A DNA stretch of 64,000 nt from Diospyros lotus. Lineage: Eukaryota; Streptophyta; Magnoliopsida; Ericales; Ebenaceae. Under the pieces are notes generated by a model. That model was not told the origin of the DNA, searched no databases, and was given only the letters and a program-made list of their open reading frames with translations. The number at the start of each line of letters is the position of its first letter. Position 1 is the first letter of the stretch. A program made the translations under genes and the position numbers. The stretch lies in contig NC_068352.1 of assembly GCF_014633365.1 (NCBI RefSeq), positions 30,723,310 through 30,787,309 on the forward strand. The letters run 5' to 3'. Shown here piece after piece: positions 9,995 to 21,153 of this stretch.

Positions 9995-12168
9995 TATAAT
10001 ACCTTATATTTTTGTGAAAATGCCATGTATTTTAAGTGAGTTTAAAATACCGAAAATATGTTTGAATTGGCAACAAGTGACCGAATCAGTCGTAAGGAGT
10101 ACCCTAGAGCTTAGATACCTAAGGTTAAAGGTATATTTTTGATGAGCGTCTCGAGGCGAGATTTATGACACTGAAAGAAATCAAATCAGAAATGGTTTTC
10201 GGTTAAACTAAGTTGTAGCCTAAAAATACCGAATGATGGTAAGGGGCTTCCGAAAAATCGTATATATTGAGTAATTTTGAGTTATTAATTTTAGGATTTT
10301 AAGTATCTCGGTAAATTTGATGTTTGAGGGTGTAATTGTAATTAGAAAATTATCCAAACGAAATAAAGATAACATTAAGAGCTTATGTGGTAAAATATTG
10401 AAGTTGAGAACTTGAAATAAGGGCCAAAGTGTTATTTGAAAGAAGTTTGGGGTTTTAGCTTGGATTTCAAAAGATCAATTCATTCTAGTTTTGGATTTCA
10501 AAAGCCACTCAATTATGGCTTTGAGTCTTTGAAATCCATGGCTAAGATTTTGACAAGTAGCATAATGTGATTGGTTGGAGAAATCTATAAAAAGGCACCA
10601 TGGGTTCTTCTCAAATCATTCCAACCAAGTTTGAGGAGTGAAGCACTCTAAGAGGAGGAGCTTGCTCTAGAGAGAGAGAAGGGAGTTCGACAAGAAGGCG
10701 GGAAGAAAGCGGCGAAGAAGCAGCGGAGAACGAGCCTCGTCGGAGTTGCGGGTCTTTGCCGGAATTTGCCAAAATCAGTTAGCAAAAAGTGAGGTAAGTC
10801 CGACTTTTTTTGATAATCCTGTAGAGGGGAAGAGAGGGTCGCGTAGGTTCAAACGGGGGTCGAATCGGAGTTAAAACGAGGGAGATATGGCCGAAATACC
10901 AAACCGAGGCGTTGTTGTCCGAAATCTGCTGCCTACGCGTGAGTTACACGCGCCGGAAAATGCCTGCGCGTGAGGGCGCGTGGCCCGCCTTTCCAGGGCG
11001 CGTGAGAGGCTTATTTGTCTCCAAATTTTCCAGTTATACCCCTAAATTAATACCCTTAAATTTTATGTAAAAATATTTGAGTTTAGATTTACCAAAACGT
11101 GTGTTTTCTGCATAAATCTAGGCCGTTTGCAGTGAAACCGTACCGTTTAAGAGATAAACCAATAAGGTGAGACTCCTATACTCCAAATCCTATTTCTTAT
11201 TCTCTTATGAGAGTCTTCTATTACATGAGACGTGTTTCATGAAGTTCTTACACATAAACGCTCGTTATTCTCTTACGTGAAATCATACTGTATATATGAA
11301 CTGTATTTTTTTGAAAAATATATGCTATTGGCTTTTTAACTATTGCATTTATAAAATTCGTGTGGCCATACTGTTGTACCTATCTGTTATTGGCCGAGAG
11401 CAAAAGTCGGATATCCCCCGAGAGGCGCTATGCGTGCGCCATCGAGAAAGCTCTCGTGGGGAAGACCGTGAGTCTAAGGAATAACAAATGTGGTGCTTGC
11501 ATGAGTGCTATGAGGTCGGGCCGAAGTGACATGGTTAGGGACCTCCTGAGAGGCGCTATGCGTGCGCCATTGAGAAAGCTCTCGTTGGAGGAGGCTAACG
11601 TGTTCACGAGGCACTTCGGAGTAGTTCTCCTTGTCTTCTCATACATTTTATACCTGATCATGCATCGATATAAACTATTTTTTTTTTTAGAGTTTCTCAC
11701 TAGAAGATTCATCTTCTAATTGGACTATGTCCCTGGAATATTCAAACGTTCCAGGTTCGACGAGCGGCTCTAAGGGAAAGGAGGTAGCTGAGGAATAAGT
11801 TTAATCTGCTGTCTGTATCATGTTTAGCATATTTTTGTTTATGTGCGAACCTATGTAATTTTGGATATGTTTAAGATGTTCAGTTATCACTTGATGATGT
11901 CCATGTAATATATTTTGTACACGTCTTGAACAATTTTATGATAAATAAAGTATTATGGTTGTGAACTATTTCAGGTTCGATCTAGCTTCCGCATTCGAGA
12001 TTTTAACGCCTGTCTTAGTTATTCAATTATTGGGTTTGTTAAGCTGAGAATGTGTAAATTAGGGTTTTTTGGGATATTATGTGATGTATGGCAGCTATTG
12101 TGATATGAAAAATTTTATATTCCCGAAATCCTAAGTTATAACACGCTCAAGAAAATTGGGGTGTTACA
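9995..12168 (+). repeat. 3' LTR of the nested chromovirus-like element
   Basis: Same 2174-bp length as the 5' LTR, with TATA at 10586 and donor at 10793/10794. Ends GGGTGTTACA, then the CAGCT target duplication at 12169-12173. Transition differences from the 5' LTR are scattered along its length. Confidence 0.95.
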
Positions 12169-12330
12169 CAGCTGGAGTGGGCGGTGCAGGTAGAGGTGTA
12201 GGGGTAGGAGTAGGAATAGGTGTAGGCTCAAGAGCGGGGTTAGGAACTGGAGTAGGGATGGCCCGGTTGCCTCGGGCACGGGCAGTTGCCTTCCTCGTCG
12301 TCTACTCATTTTCTGCACGACAAAAGACAT
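12169..12330 (-). pseudogene. gag: gag N-terminus of the outer family-A element
   Basis: Start of the interrupted gag. An ATG at 12307-12309 opens MSRRRGRQLPV. The frame that joins with the segment at 1-896 instead gives a proline-rich tail (IPTPVPNPALEPTPIPTPTP, then LPAPPTPAES) but has a TAG close to the start. A one-base indel just after the ATG would explain this. The proline-rich N-terminus before MADLRQEV is common in plant gypsy gag. The nested element inserted about 45 codons into the protein. Confidence 0.75.
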
Positions 12331-12431
12331 TTTAGTATTCCATCTTAACTTAGACTCACTAGATCACTAGACACAATTCTAACTCTACCCAAACCTAGGT
12401 GTACGGAGACTCCGCTCATTTCCTAACTTAT

Positions 12432-12443
12432 GCTCTGATACCA
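12432..12443 (-). other. PBS of the outer family-A element, tRNA-iMet
   Basis: GCTCTGATACCA on the plus strand, i.e. TGGTATCAGAGC on the minus strand, four bases from the LTR end at 12448. It shows that the outer element reads leftwards. Confidence 0.92.
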
Positions 12444-12447
12444 AAAT

Positions 12448-15124
12448 TGTAAGGGCCTACTCTCGAATATTCCCGCTAACATAGGATATTCGAAAGGAGG
12501 TCATCACAGAGATGATATAGAACAAACTCAAAAAAAAAAAAAAAATAAACAACAACTCAATTCATTACTAGCAGCGAAAACTAAATTAAGCTTCAGTTAC
12601 ACTTCCAATATCTCATAAGTTTGGGCTCGAAGGCCATACAAAATAATTAAAAGGCTCTAATGTTAACTAACAAAATAAAAAAAAAAAATCATTTCATCAA
12701 GCCTCACCAAAATGCTAAATAGGATTTTCAAGTTAGGGTGCGTCCCCGTACACCACTATTCTTAGGCCTTAGTCCCACTGGACTCGCCCCCAATAATAAC
12801 CTTCCCTTTACCTGGAATGGCAAAGAAGATCAAGTGAGCCACAAGGCTCAGCAAGTTCGAGGAACAAGGAATAATATATAGGATCCATGAACACGATGAC
12901 ACCAAAAAGAGTAATAAAAAAACTCCACAATTATATACAAGATTCATAATTCGTGAATTTATCAATTCAACTTAATATATCATGTCACCATGTATGACTA
13001 TGCAATTGTGTATAAAATTTTCAATATCATTATCAATTCTCACAGACTCGCAAGCCATCATTCAATACATGCAAGAGTATATCATTTCATTACGAATATC
13101 AATTTTTCTGGCTCTCAAGCCATAAATCAATTCATGCGAAAGTGCATAAGTTTCATAAAACCTCACAAATAAATATGGAGCCAACCTGCCAGGCTGTGGC
13201 CACCTCGTCCCGTGCTAGGTGCTCTAGGGTACCCTTTCCCTCCGCGCAAAATAATAGGTGCGCAAAGATAAGTAATACAAAACATCATAACATGAACATA
13301 CTGACTATGTACAAACATGACATGCATTCATTCCCATATAAATAGCATGAAATTTCGACTCACAATTATTGTTATACTTATATATATTTTTTGTCTATCT
13401 CACAATTACTCGATAGTTTCCCACTCACATCAATTATGCACACGAAACACAATGATTTACCCAAGAATTTACTTAATCAATTTCCAAGAAGCTCATAAAT
13501 TCTTTACAATTTATTTAAATGAACCCCAAATATTTACATATATAAATATATTTGATATATGCTTTTCGTTATTTATGGATTAATAATAACAAAAGGAATA
13601 TATTCATCATTATATATATACGATATAATTAAGTGGGCTTGAATATGTATATATAAATACACTCTAATTGTTTATATGTGTTTGCTTGGAACATCCAGTA
13701 GTTAATCTAGTTATCTTGGACGTGTGTACATATATATATATATAATTTTAAATGGGTTTACATGGAATATCCTTTGGGTATGTATATATAGATATATGGC
13801 TTCCAAATGTGAACAGTGGCTGTTTCAAGATCGTCTAAATCAACACGCTTACACCTAGAATGTTCTCGATCCTCACTTGCTTCAAAAATTGAATTTTGCT
13901 CCAGCCTTGTTCTTTTTATGAGAAATTTTTCTATATCTAAATGAAAAATAAATTATTATAATTCATGTAAAGACGAAGATTGTTATAAATAAAGACCAAA
14001 TTCTCTACACGTTTTGAAATTAATTTATTACTTCTAAATGAATGAACTAAAGAATAAGTACTCCAGTAAAATTTTTACCCACAATGTTTAATCACCTATA
14101 ACAAATTTTTCACCCATTGAAATTTTTTATAAAAATTGGCTAATAATCATTATCTATAATCAATTTATCAAAATTTAAATAATTATTTCTCTCAAAAGCA
14201 CTGAAATCATGTAATTGTGATGTTATAATTTTTTTTCTCTTACTGTAAGGTTTCTAATTAAAACATCAACCAACTATACTAAATATGAAAAACACCAATG
14301 AACTATTAAATTAAACTGCAGGTGTTGCACTAAATTAGTTGTCTAAAAATTATGAATTCTAATTGGACATATAATATAACAAAATGAAATGCTGTGAGTT
14401 CACTGAGTTGGATTGGTTGAGTTTATGATTTGAGTGGAAAATAGAATAATAAAAAACAGGATTGAAGAGCACCGTTTTCAGCTTCATATCAGATAACTAA
14501 AATTTGAAACATATATTATGAATTTATGCTGAAAAAATAAAAATGATTACTAAAAATTCTAAAAAACATACCTTCTTATAGATCAGGGTCATTTTCGCGG
14601 GGAAAATATGATCGAATTGAAGATCGGATGGTCAGATTTTAAGAAATAAATGATTACATATATAATCTGAGTGAAAATAGAAAGAAAGGAAAGAGAATGG
14701 CGTTTGCTGCGTTTCAGATTGTTGGCTAGAGTGAAGAAGATGGGGGGAGAGAGAGAGAGAGAGATTATGAGAGAATAAAATTTAAAATAATTTAATTGAA
14801 GTGGAGGAGGAGAGATGAGTGGGAGATAATTGAGAGGGGACAGCTTTTTTTTAGCACTGATGTTCGTAAGGGAGGGGGGCAAAATATAAATATAAAATAA
14901 ATATTATATAAATTTTTAAAATTTTATCTAATTTGGGGGCAGCTCCCCCCCCCCCCTTGCCCCCACGACAGATCTGCATCTTGGACGTGTGTACATATAT
15001 ATATATATATAATTTTAAATGGGTTTACATGGAACATCCATTGGGTATGTATATATAGATATATGGCTTCCAAATGTGAACAGTGGCTGGACTTCATTTC
15101 TTTACAGTGGGTGCGTGGGTGCTA

Positions 15125-15157
<33 letters not shown>

Positions 15158-16683
15158 AATGAATGTAAATGGTTTTCAGTGGCTTGAACGTGTGTATATA
15201 TGTATAAATGTAGACTAGTTGTTTGGAGCAGAGCATTCACTTGGACTTGTATGCATATATATATATATATAAATGTAAATGGGTTGCTTGGAGCAGGGTA
15301 TTGGCTTTATTTATATAGTGTGAGCGAGTGAAAGAGAGAGAGAAAGAGAAAAAGAGATAGCTTCATTTGCAGATTCTTTATCACACATGCACACATATAT
15401 ACATATATTTGAGGGAGGTTGACTAAAACAGGGGTAAGCAGATAAGGGGCGTGTGTATGTATATATATATGTAAATAGACACTGATGTTGCTGGGATCAT
15501 AATTTATAGTGGGTTATCCAATCATGGGTATTATATTTGCGTGAAGCGTATATATATATACAAGTGATTACTGTGATTCGACTGGAACAAGGCAACCAAA
15601 TTGGGTGAGTATATATATATATATATGTGTATATGTAAGTGGGTCTTAAGTTTAGCTGGGTAGAACAGGGGCAACTGAAACAGGGGTGATAATAAATATA
15701 TGAGCTGTTAGTCTATAAGAGAGAGAAAGCTTCCGTAGCCTCTCTATTAAGCATTTATATACATATATGTATGAGTGTAAATGAAAGTGGGTCAGTGAGT
15801 GCAGCTACATATATATATTTACTAACTCATAAACAGGGAGTAGTGAAACTAAACAAAACTTCGCTATAATTAGGGAGAAAATGCCATTCACAGGAACACA
15901 ATGGATTAATAATATAGCAACAATTTAGAGGACCAAGGGAGTTGCACTAATAATGAAATAGGAGTGTAGAAGAACTTGCAACAAAGCATCAGCAGAGGGA
16001 TCAGAGAGAACTTGCCTGAAGAAGATGCTAGCAAGAGAACTCCACCAACGAAATGAAAGACAACACACAATGAATTGAACAGAAACACAAGGAGGAGGTG
16101 AAGTATAAGATGATGCTGAAGGGATAAGGAAAGAAATGAGAAAGTGAAGAAAAGAGAGAGATGATATGCACTAGAATTAGAAGATTTGTACACAGAGAAG
16201 GCTGCAAATTTCTATGTACAGATTGCATGCCAATGTTAAGAAAATTTTACCAAAATGACATTCTTATCATATAATAGACAAAAGAATTGTTATGGGTTTT
16301 ATTGACAATTGGTAATTTAATTTATTTTATTCTCTTTTCTTTTATTTTTATTTTTATTTTTTTTTACATAACACAATTTAAATCCCCTCTACCGTTGGGT
16401 CCAAGCCCAAACCCAACAATTTATTTAACCCACTTGGTAAACCCATGAACTCATTTAACTATTCAAATGGAGTCCAAAACATTTATTTCCCAAATTTTAA
16501 AAATAAGACAATACACTTAAATTCATGATTACATGCATAAAAAATTTCATATTAATCCAAAACCATGTTATGCCATCAAAACAATATATCATAAATTGTT
16601 AAAATACTCCGACCCACATTTAGAATACCCTTGAGCTAAAATTAAATATTAAAAATACCTAGACCCAATTTTAGGTCATTATA
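12448..16683 (-). repeat. 5' LTR of the outer family-A element
   Basis: A plus-strand view begins TGTAAGGGCC and ends near GGTCATTATA. It aligns by eye at both ends and at internal landmarks with the young family-A LTRs (33180-36469): the opening roughly 400 bases, the GCAAGTTC donor region (16011-16020) and the closing CTAGACCC...GGTC. It is longer (about 4.2 kb) because of an interposed segment at 13823-14977 flanked by 110-base direct repeats. The far end is decayed (TA for CA), so 16683 is approximate. Many TA microsatellites occur at 13600-15800. Confidence 0.8.
13713..15089. repeat. 110-base direct repeat flanking a 1155-bp segment inside the LTR
   Basis: ATCTTGGACGTGTGTACATA ... CAGTGGCTG occurs at 13713-13822 and 14978-15089 with few differences. 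The segment between (13823-14977) contains a GA run and a G/C-run region (14935-14960) laid out like the end of the family-B LTR (23918-24100): splice-donor-like GGTATGT, GATCGGATGGTC-like motif, GAGAGAGA, and a G-run. The repeats are too long for a target duplication. Confidence 0.7.
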
Positions 16684-18489
16684 TTTAGGAATAGGTATCA
16701 TAAAAGAACTCAGATGGATCAAAATTAACTTAACGTACACCTTCCTAAGATTTATGAAAACAAGTTTATCCCAAATTTACTTAGACTCAAGTTGGAAATC
16801 TAAATTTCGATGATAGTCTTGGTTAAAGTATGAATCCTAATTCTAATTGGTTTGCTTGTGAGTATGCAAAATTCCTTCCATTTGAGCTAAAGAAAGCCTC
16901 TGTAAAATATCAAAATTGAGCCAAATTCAACCAACAACTGGAAATCGAATGAAGCCTAACTAGTGGTCCATATCTTAGTATCATCAAGGATATAGTTTAT
17001 TTCTTTTTAATTTTTGTTAAAATAAAAAAATCACACACTATACCCACACACAACTTGCCAGTAGATTACTTAATATAAAATTCTCTAAAAAGGTAAATAC
17101 ATAAAATATTTAATGTAAAATGGTCAACAAAAATTAAAACTTCACGTGGAGTGTTCTTCAATAAAAAATTTTACTTAGTTTATAGTAAAATAAAAATATT
17201 TTATATCAAAATATAAAAATAACTTTCATAGAAAATTTTCGTAGAATATAAATATATAATCGAGCAGATAGTGAATGTCAATTGAGACACAACACATGAA
17301 AGACACCCAAATAGAGCGTTCGATGCAGCAGCAATGACAATGAAGCTCCGTTCTCCCGATTCACAAATTATGACGACATCCTTTATTTGAAGTTGGAATT
17401 TAAACCAAGAAACACAAAGGCTAAAGTTTGAGGTTGGATTTTAGAAAATTTTAGTGAATTTATATTTAATAATTAACATTTTTATTTTAATTTATTAGAC
17501 TAATTAAAATGTAACACATTGTTTAGTGTTTAAGATTTAGAATTTAGCAACATTAATATCATTCATGTGAACCAATGCCACATCTAATTAACTATTCAAA
17601 TCTAATGATTTGGCCTATTATCTTGTTTTAATTTAATTAATTAGGTTATATGAGAGAATAATGAAAGCCATTCAGAAGATAGATCAGTACCATATCATGT
17701 TTATATTTTTGAATAGAAACGCCCCAATCATCCACATAATTTCAAAATTGGCACTATGAATGTATTGTAAGAACTTCACTTTTTCACATTTGTTATTTGT
17801 TTACACTTTAAACCCATTTGTTTATAGACGGTTACTGTCATAAAAAATGATATATTTATGAAAAACAAAAACACAAAGTTATTTGATAAATTTATTTATG
17901 TTATTTTTTTTATATATAATTTTTTTTGTAAGTCTATGTAATATAATTTTATTTTAATTTAATATTTATAAATATTTATCAAAAAAAGAATGACATATTT
18001 TTTCTATAAGTAGCTCGTTGAAAAATTCTCAAAATTTCTACAGCTTATGCTAGGACATATCAGACTATCACATCCAAAATGAAATGAAATATGAAAAAAA
18101 AATCTAAACTACCATTATATGTTTACATTCCTCCTAACATAGAAAATATATACAAATGTTAGAGGAAATCTTCAATTAAGTTCAGTTTCAAACTTGAATT
18201 CAGGATCTTCATTTGTCTTACCTCCCTAAGTATTATAAGTGTTATGTGAATGTTAACATTTGTGATACTAACACGTAGTTACTCATAAAACAAATACTTC
18301 GAGAAAATCACGATGAGTAAGCATTATAAGATTTTTGATGTGAAATCAACATTTGTGATGAAGACACCCGATTACTCATCTAAATAATACTTAGAGGCAC
18401 AACCACTTTTTCACTTTTTTAAAACTTTCATTTATATCCCTAAGCATTATTTGGCTTTTAACGCAAATATCGACATTTGTGATGAAAAC
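16684..18489. other. Unassigned AT-rich sequence
   Basis: No coding frame, LTR end or TIR recognised. Near the right end (18220-18489) a loosely repeated motif, ACATTTGTGATG-AAC preceded by TAAGYATTAT, occurs three times. Confidence 0.5.
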
Positions 18490-21153
18490 TGTCAAGGCCT
18501 GCTCCTAGATTTTCTCGCTAGCATAGGAAGTCCGAGAGAATGTCCATTCAAAATGGATACAGTTTTTCAACATTTCCAAATATTTCTTTTTTGAATTTGC
18601 TTACTAACAAAAGGAGCCAAACTAAATTATACAACATTCCTTACAATATCATCTTGGAGTTACCATCCATACATTTTCGAATTAAAAGGCACAAAGATTT
18701 TAGATACATAATGAAATACTCTACTCATGCCCTCAAAACTATACCCATGGATCTTGAGGTCGAGACATCTCTATACACATCTAATCGAGATTCATCCCAA
18801 ATAACTATATTTCCCTTTTCTATAATGACAAAACAAGCAAGGGTAAGCCATAATGCTCAATAAGTATATAGCAAAGAGAAGTATCAATAGATCGATATAT
18901 AAAAGCATGAATAACTTAGAGCTAATGAAAAATCATTACTTGACATATAGACATCGACTGGGTTTATGCCTTCTACACTTGACAACAACATCCTCAAAAA
19001 AATACCATTTTTTACTTTTTATCAAAACACATTTTTTAATATAAGCCACAAGACTCAACAAGTATATAGAATAACGAAAAATGGATACAATTTTCCTTAA
19101 ACATCATGCATATCATGTCATATACGGAAATACATGCCAGTCTCATATACATAAACGTCACACAATCCATGCCATGTGGTTATATAACTTGATACCTAGC
19201 CATAACTAGCTATAACATAACTGTATAGATGCACACATATGATTTTTTAGGCCACATAAATTGCATACACTAACGCCCAACTCCAAGTATACAAACCTGC
19301 TAGTAGCCAAGAACATGCTACCAAATCAATCACATGAGCCCAAGGCTCTCATACCACATCTATAGATATCATATCCATCACCATTGTCATCATGTGCCAC
19401 AACACTCACAATCTCATCAAGGTCACAAGTTATTGTGGGTCTTAAGCCCCCCAATTTTATGCATCACAAGATATAGCTGTTGTGGGACTTAAACCCTTTA
19501 GTCTTACGCATCACAAGATATAACTGCTATGAGACTCAAACCCTCTAGTCTTACGCATCACAATCACAAGCCAATTCCATTACCACTACCACCATATGGT
19601 ATAATTACGCAGACACACCGTAACGCAATGCAACACATAATGAATGCAATAGCTCTTGTAGCATTAACGTGATGACAAGGTTTGCATAAACCAAACATCA
19701 GGTCATGCTACGCCCATGTAGGAATTCACACACACAAATACTTTAATACATGTGTTCGCCTAACATACACAAAATTAGCACTCAATAAGCTAACCGTGTC
19801 ATTCCAATACTCAGGCTCCCAAAACATATATAGCATGACCACCTAATGAATGCAACCCATGACCCAACATCATAATGCGAAACAATATAGTAACACAATG
19901 CAATACAACGTAGCCACAAGCAATGTTATAACAAGTAACATTCACACACCCTCAATTTTTGTCCATTAAGATTATTGGTTATTTCACATAATTCAACATT
20001 TAAATAGGTTCCACCACATTAATTAAGTGCAATTATTCGATAATATTGATAACCGGGTTAAGGTGGAAGCATTGATTCCAAAATTTAAGATTAAGCGAAT
20101 TTTAAGGAAAGAGAAAGTTACGATTCAAGCATACATTTCAAAGGAAGCCCACATGATCAATAGTTAACTAAATGGTTCAAATCTTATATAAATCGAAGCT
20201 TATCGAGTTAGGGTCGCAATAAATAAAAATGGATTTTAATTTTGATATCGGGACAAAAAGTTATGGTTTAAAGAGTGTAAGGTGCACAATCTGAAAGAAA
20301 TGGCTTAGTCGACTAAAGAAATGCTTAGTCGATTGAGAAGATTGCTTAGTCGACTGGGTTGAGAGTTGGCACAAAAATTTGAGAAAATTGGCCTCTGCTA
20401 AGTCGACTAAACCCCAATATTAGTCGACTTGACGCACACAGAAAGCATTAATGGACCCGAAACACCCCAAACAACCACCACTAGCTTCCTAACCCACAAA
20501 TGTCATTTCTTGAACGAAAAATAAGTGAACAAGCCCCAATGAGACCAGCAACAAGACCTAATAAAAGATTTAGACAAGCCATAAGATTTAAGGAAAAATA
20601 AAGATAATCACACAACCAATATAAAAATAGTTTTTTAATAATGAGGGGATGAATAACCATGAAGCATTTCGACGCTATAATGGAAAAGAAGGAAAGCTTG
20701 CACAAAATGTAATAAAATTGCAATGAGAACTTGCCTTTGATGATGTTTGGAAGAAGAAAAAGCTTGCCCCAAAAAAATTGGAAATCCTCCTTCTAGAAGC
20801 TTCAATGTAAGAAGATGAATAAAAGAATAGAAGAATAAGAAGAAGAAGAAGAATTGTCAAGGAACCAAAAGTAGAAGAAACAAATGAATGAAGAAGATAC
20901 AAGAGAGGATGGAGAGGAAAAGGGAAAGGAATGGGCTGCCAACCACCTCTTAAATATTTACCATTTTGCCCTTAACTTCTTCCACACACACATAGCATAT
21001 AAGCTCTCTTTGGACATTTCACATTTTCTTTTTTTTTTTTTCATTTTCTTTATCAAATCAATTATGAAATTTCCCTTTTTGCTCCCACATTTTTTCATAA
21101 AACATGCCCATTTTTTGTCATTTGCCACATTTCTCATTTTTATTTAATTATAA
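18490..21153 (-). repeat. Family-A-like LTR, solo or truncated
   Basis: Begins TGTCAAGGCCTGCTCC with the same following CTCGCTAGCATAGGA landmark as the outer LTR (12448). It contains the family-A donor landmark, GAGAACTTGCC on the plus strand (20725-20735). No PBS lies to its left, so it is solo or truncated. The right end is not clear: a recognisable family-A terminus is missing where the family-B LTR starts at 21154. It carries a small array of GTCGAC palindromes at 20299-20432. Confidence 0.65.
20299..20432. repeat. Cluster of AGTCGACT palindromes
   Basis: Five occurrences of TTAGTCGACT or close variants (20306, 20326, 20347, 20400, 20422) in about 130 bases of otherwise AT-rich LTR. Position in the LTR is comparable to the GAGCTC array of the young family-A LTRs. 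Confidence 0.8.

Larger units (their letters stand above)
897..12168 (+). mobile_element. Complete Ty3/gypsy chromovirus-like retrotransposon, nested in outer gag
   Basis: An 11,272-bp element with two LTRs of identical length (897-3070 and 9995-12168, 2174 bp each), a tRNA-iMet PBS, gag-protease-RT-RNaseH-integrase-chromodomain order, and a PPT. It is flanked by the 5-bp target duplication CAGCT (892-896 and 12169-12173). The two LTRs differ by scattered transitions: six in the first roughly 120 bases, all purine-purine or pyrimidine-pyrimidine, so the insertion is not recent. Pol carries in-frame stops and a solo LTR insertion, so the copy is dead. The long LTRs, iMet PBS and C-terminal chromodomain resemble the Tekay/Del lineage; lineage placement is inference. 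Confidence 0.95.

Noticed and set aside
12136..12330. 64-codon minus-strand frame as an independent leucine-rich gene
   Set aside because: It spans the end of the nested LTR and the outer gag start; the leucine run is the out-of-frame reading of the proline-rich gag tail.
14935..14960. G/C run as a hAT or MULE terminus
   Set aside because: Resembles ends seen in some DNA transposons, but no inverted partner or 8-9 bp target duplication was found.
13600..15830. TA microsatellites as a CRISPR-like or satellite array
   Set aside because: Spacing is irregular and units are diverged LTR modules; simple expansion of TA runs.
18485..21105. Solo LTR with TSD AAAAC (18485-18489 and about 21099-21103)
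   Set aside because: The right-hand AAAAC is not preceded by a CA terminus and is in low-complexity AT sequence, so the match is not convincing.
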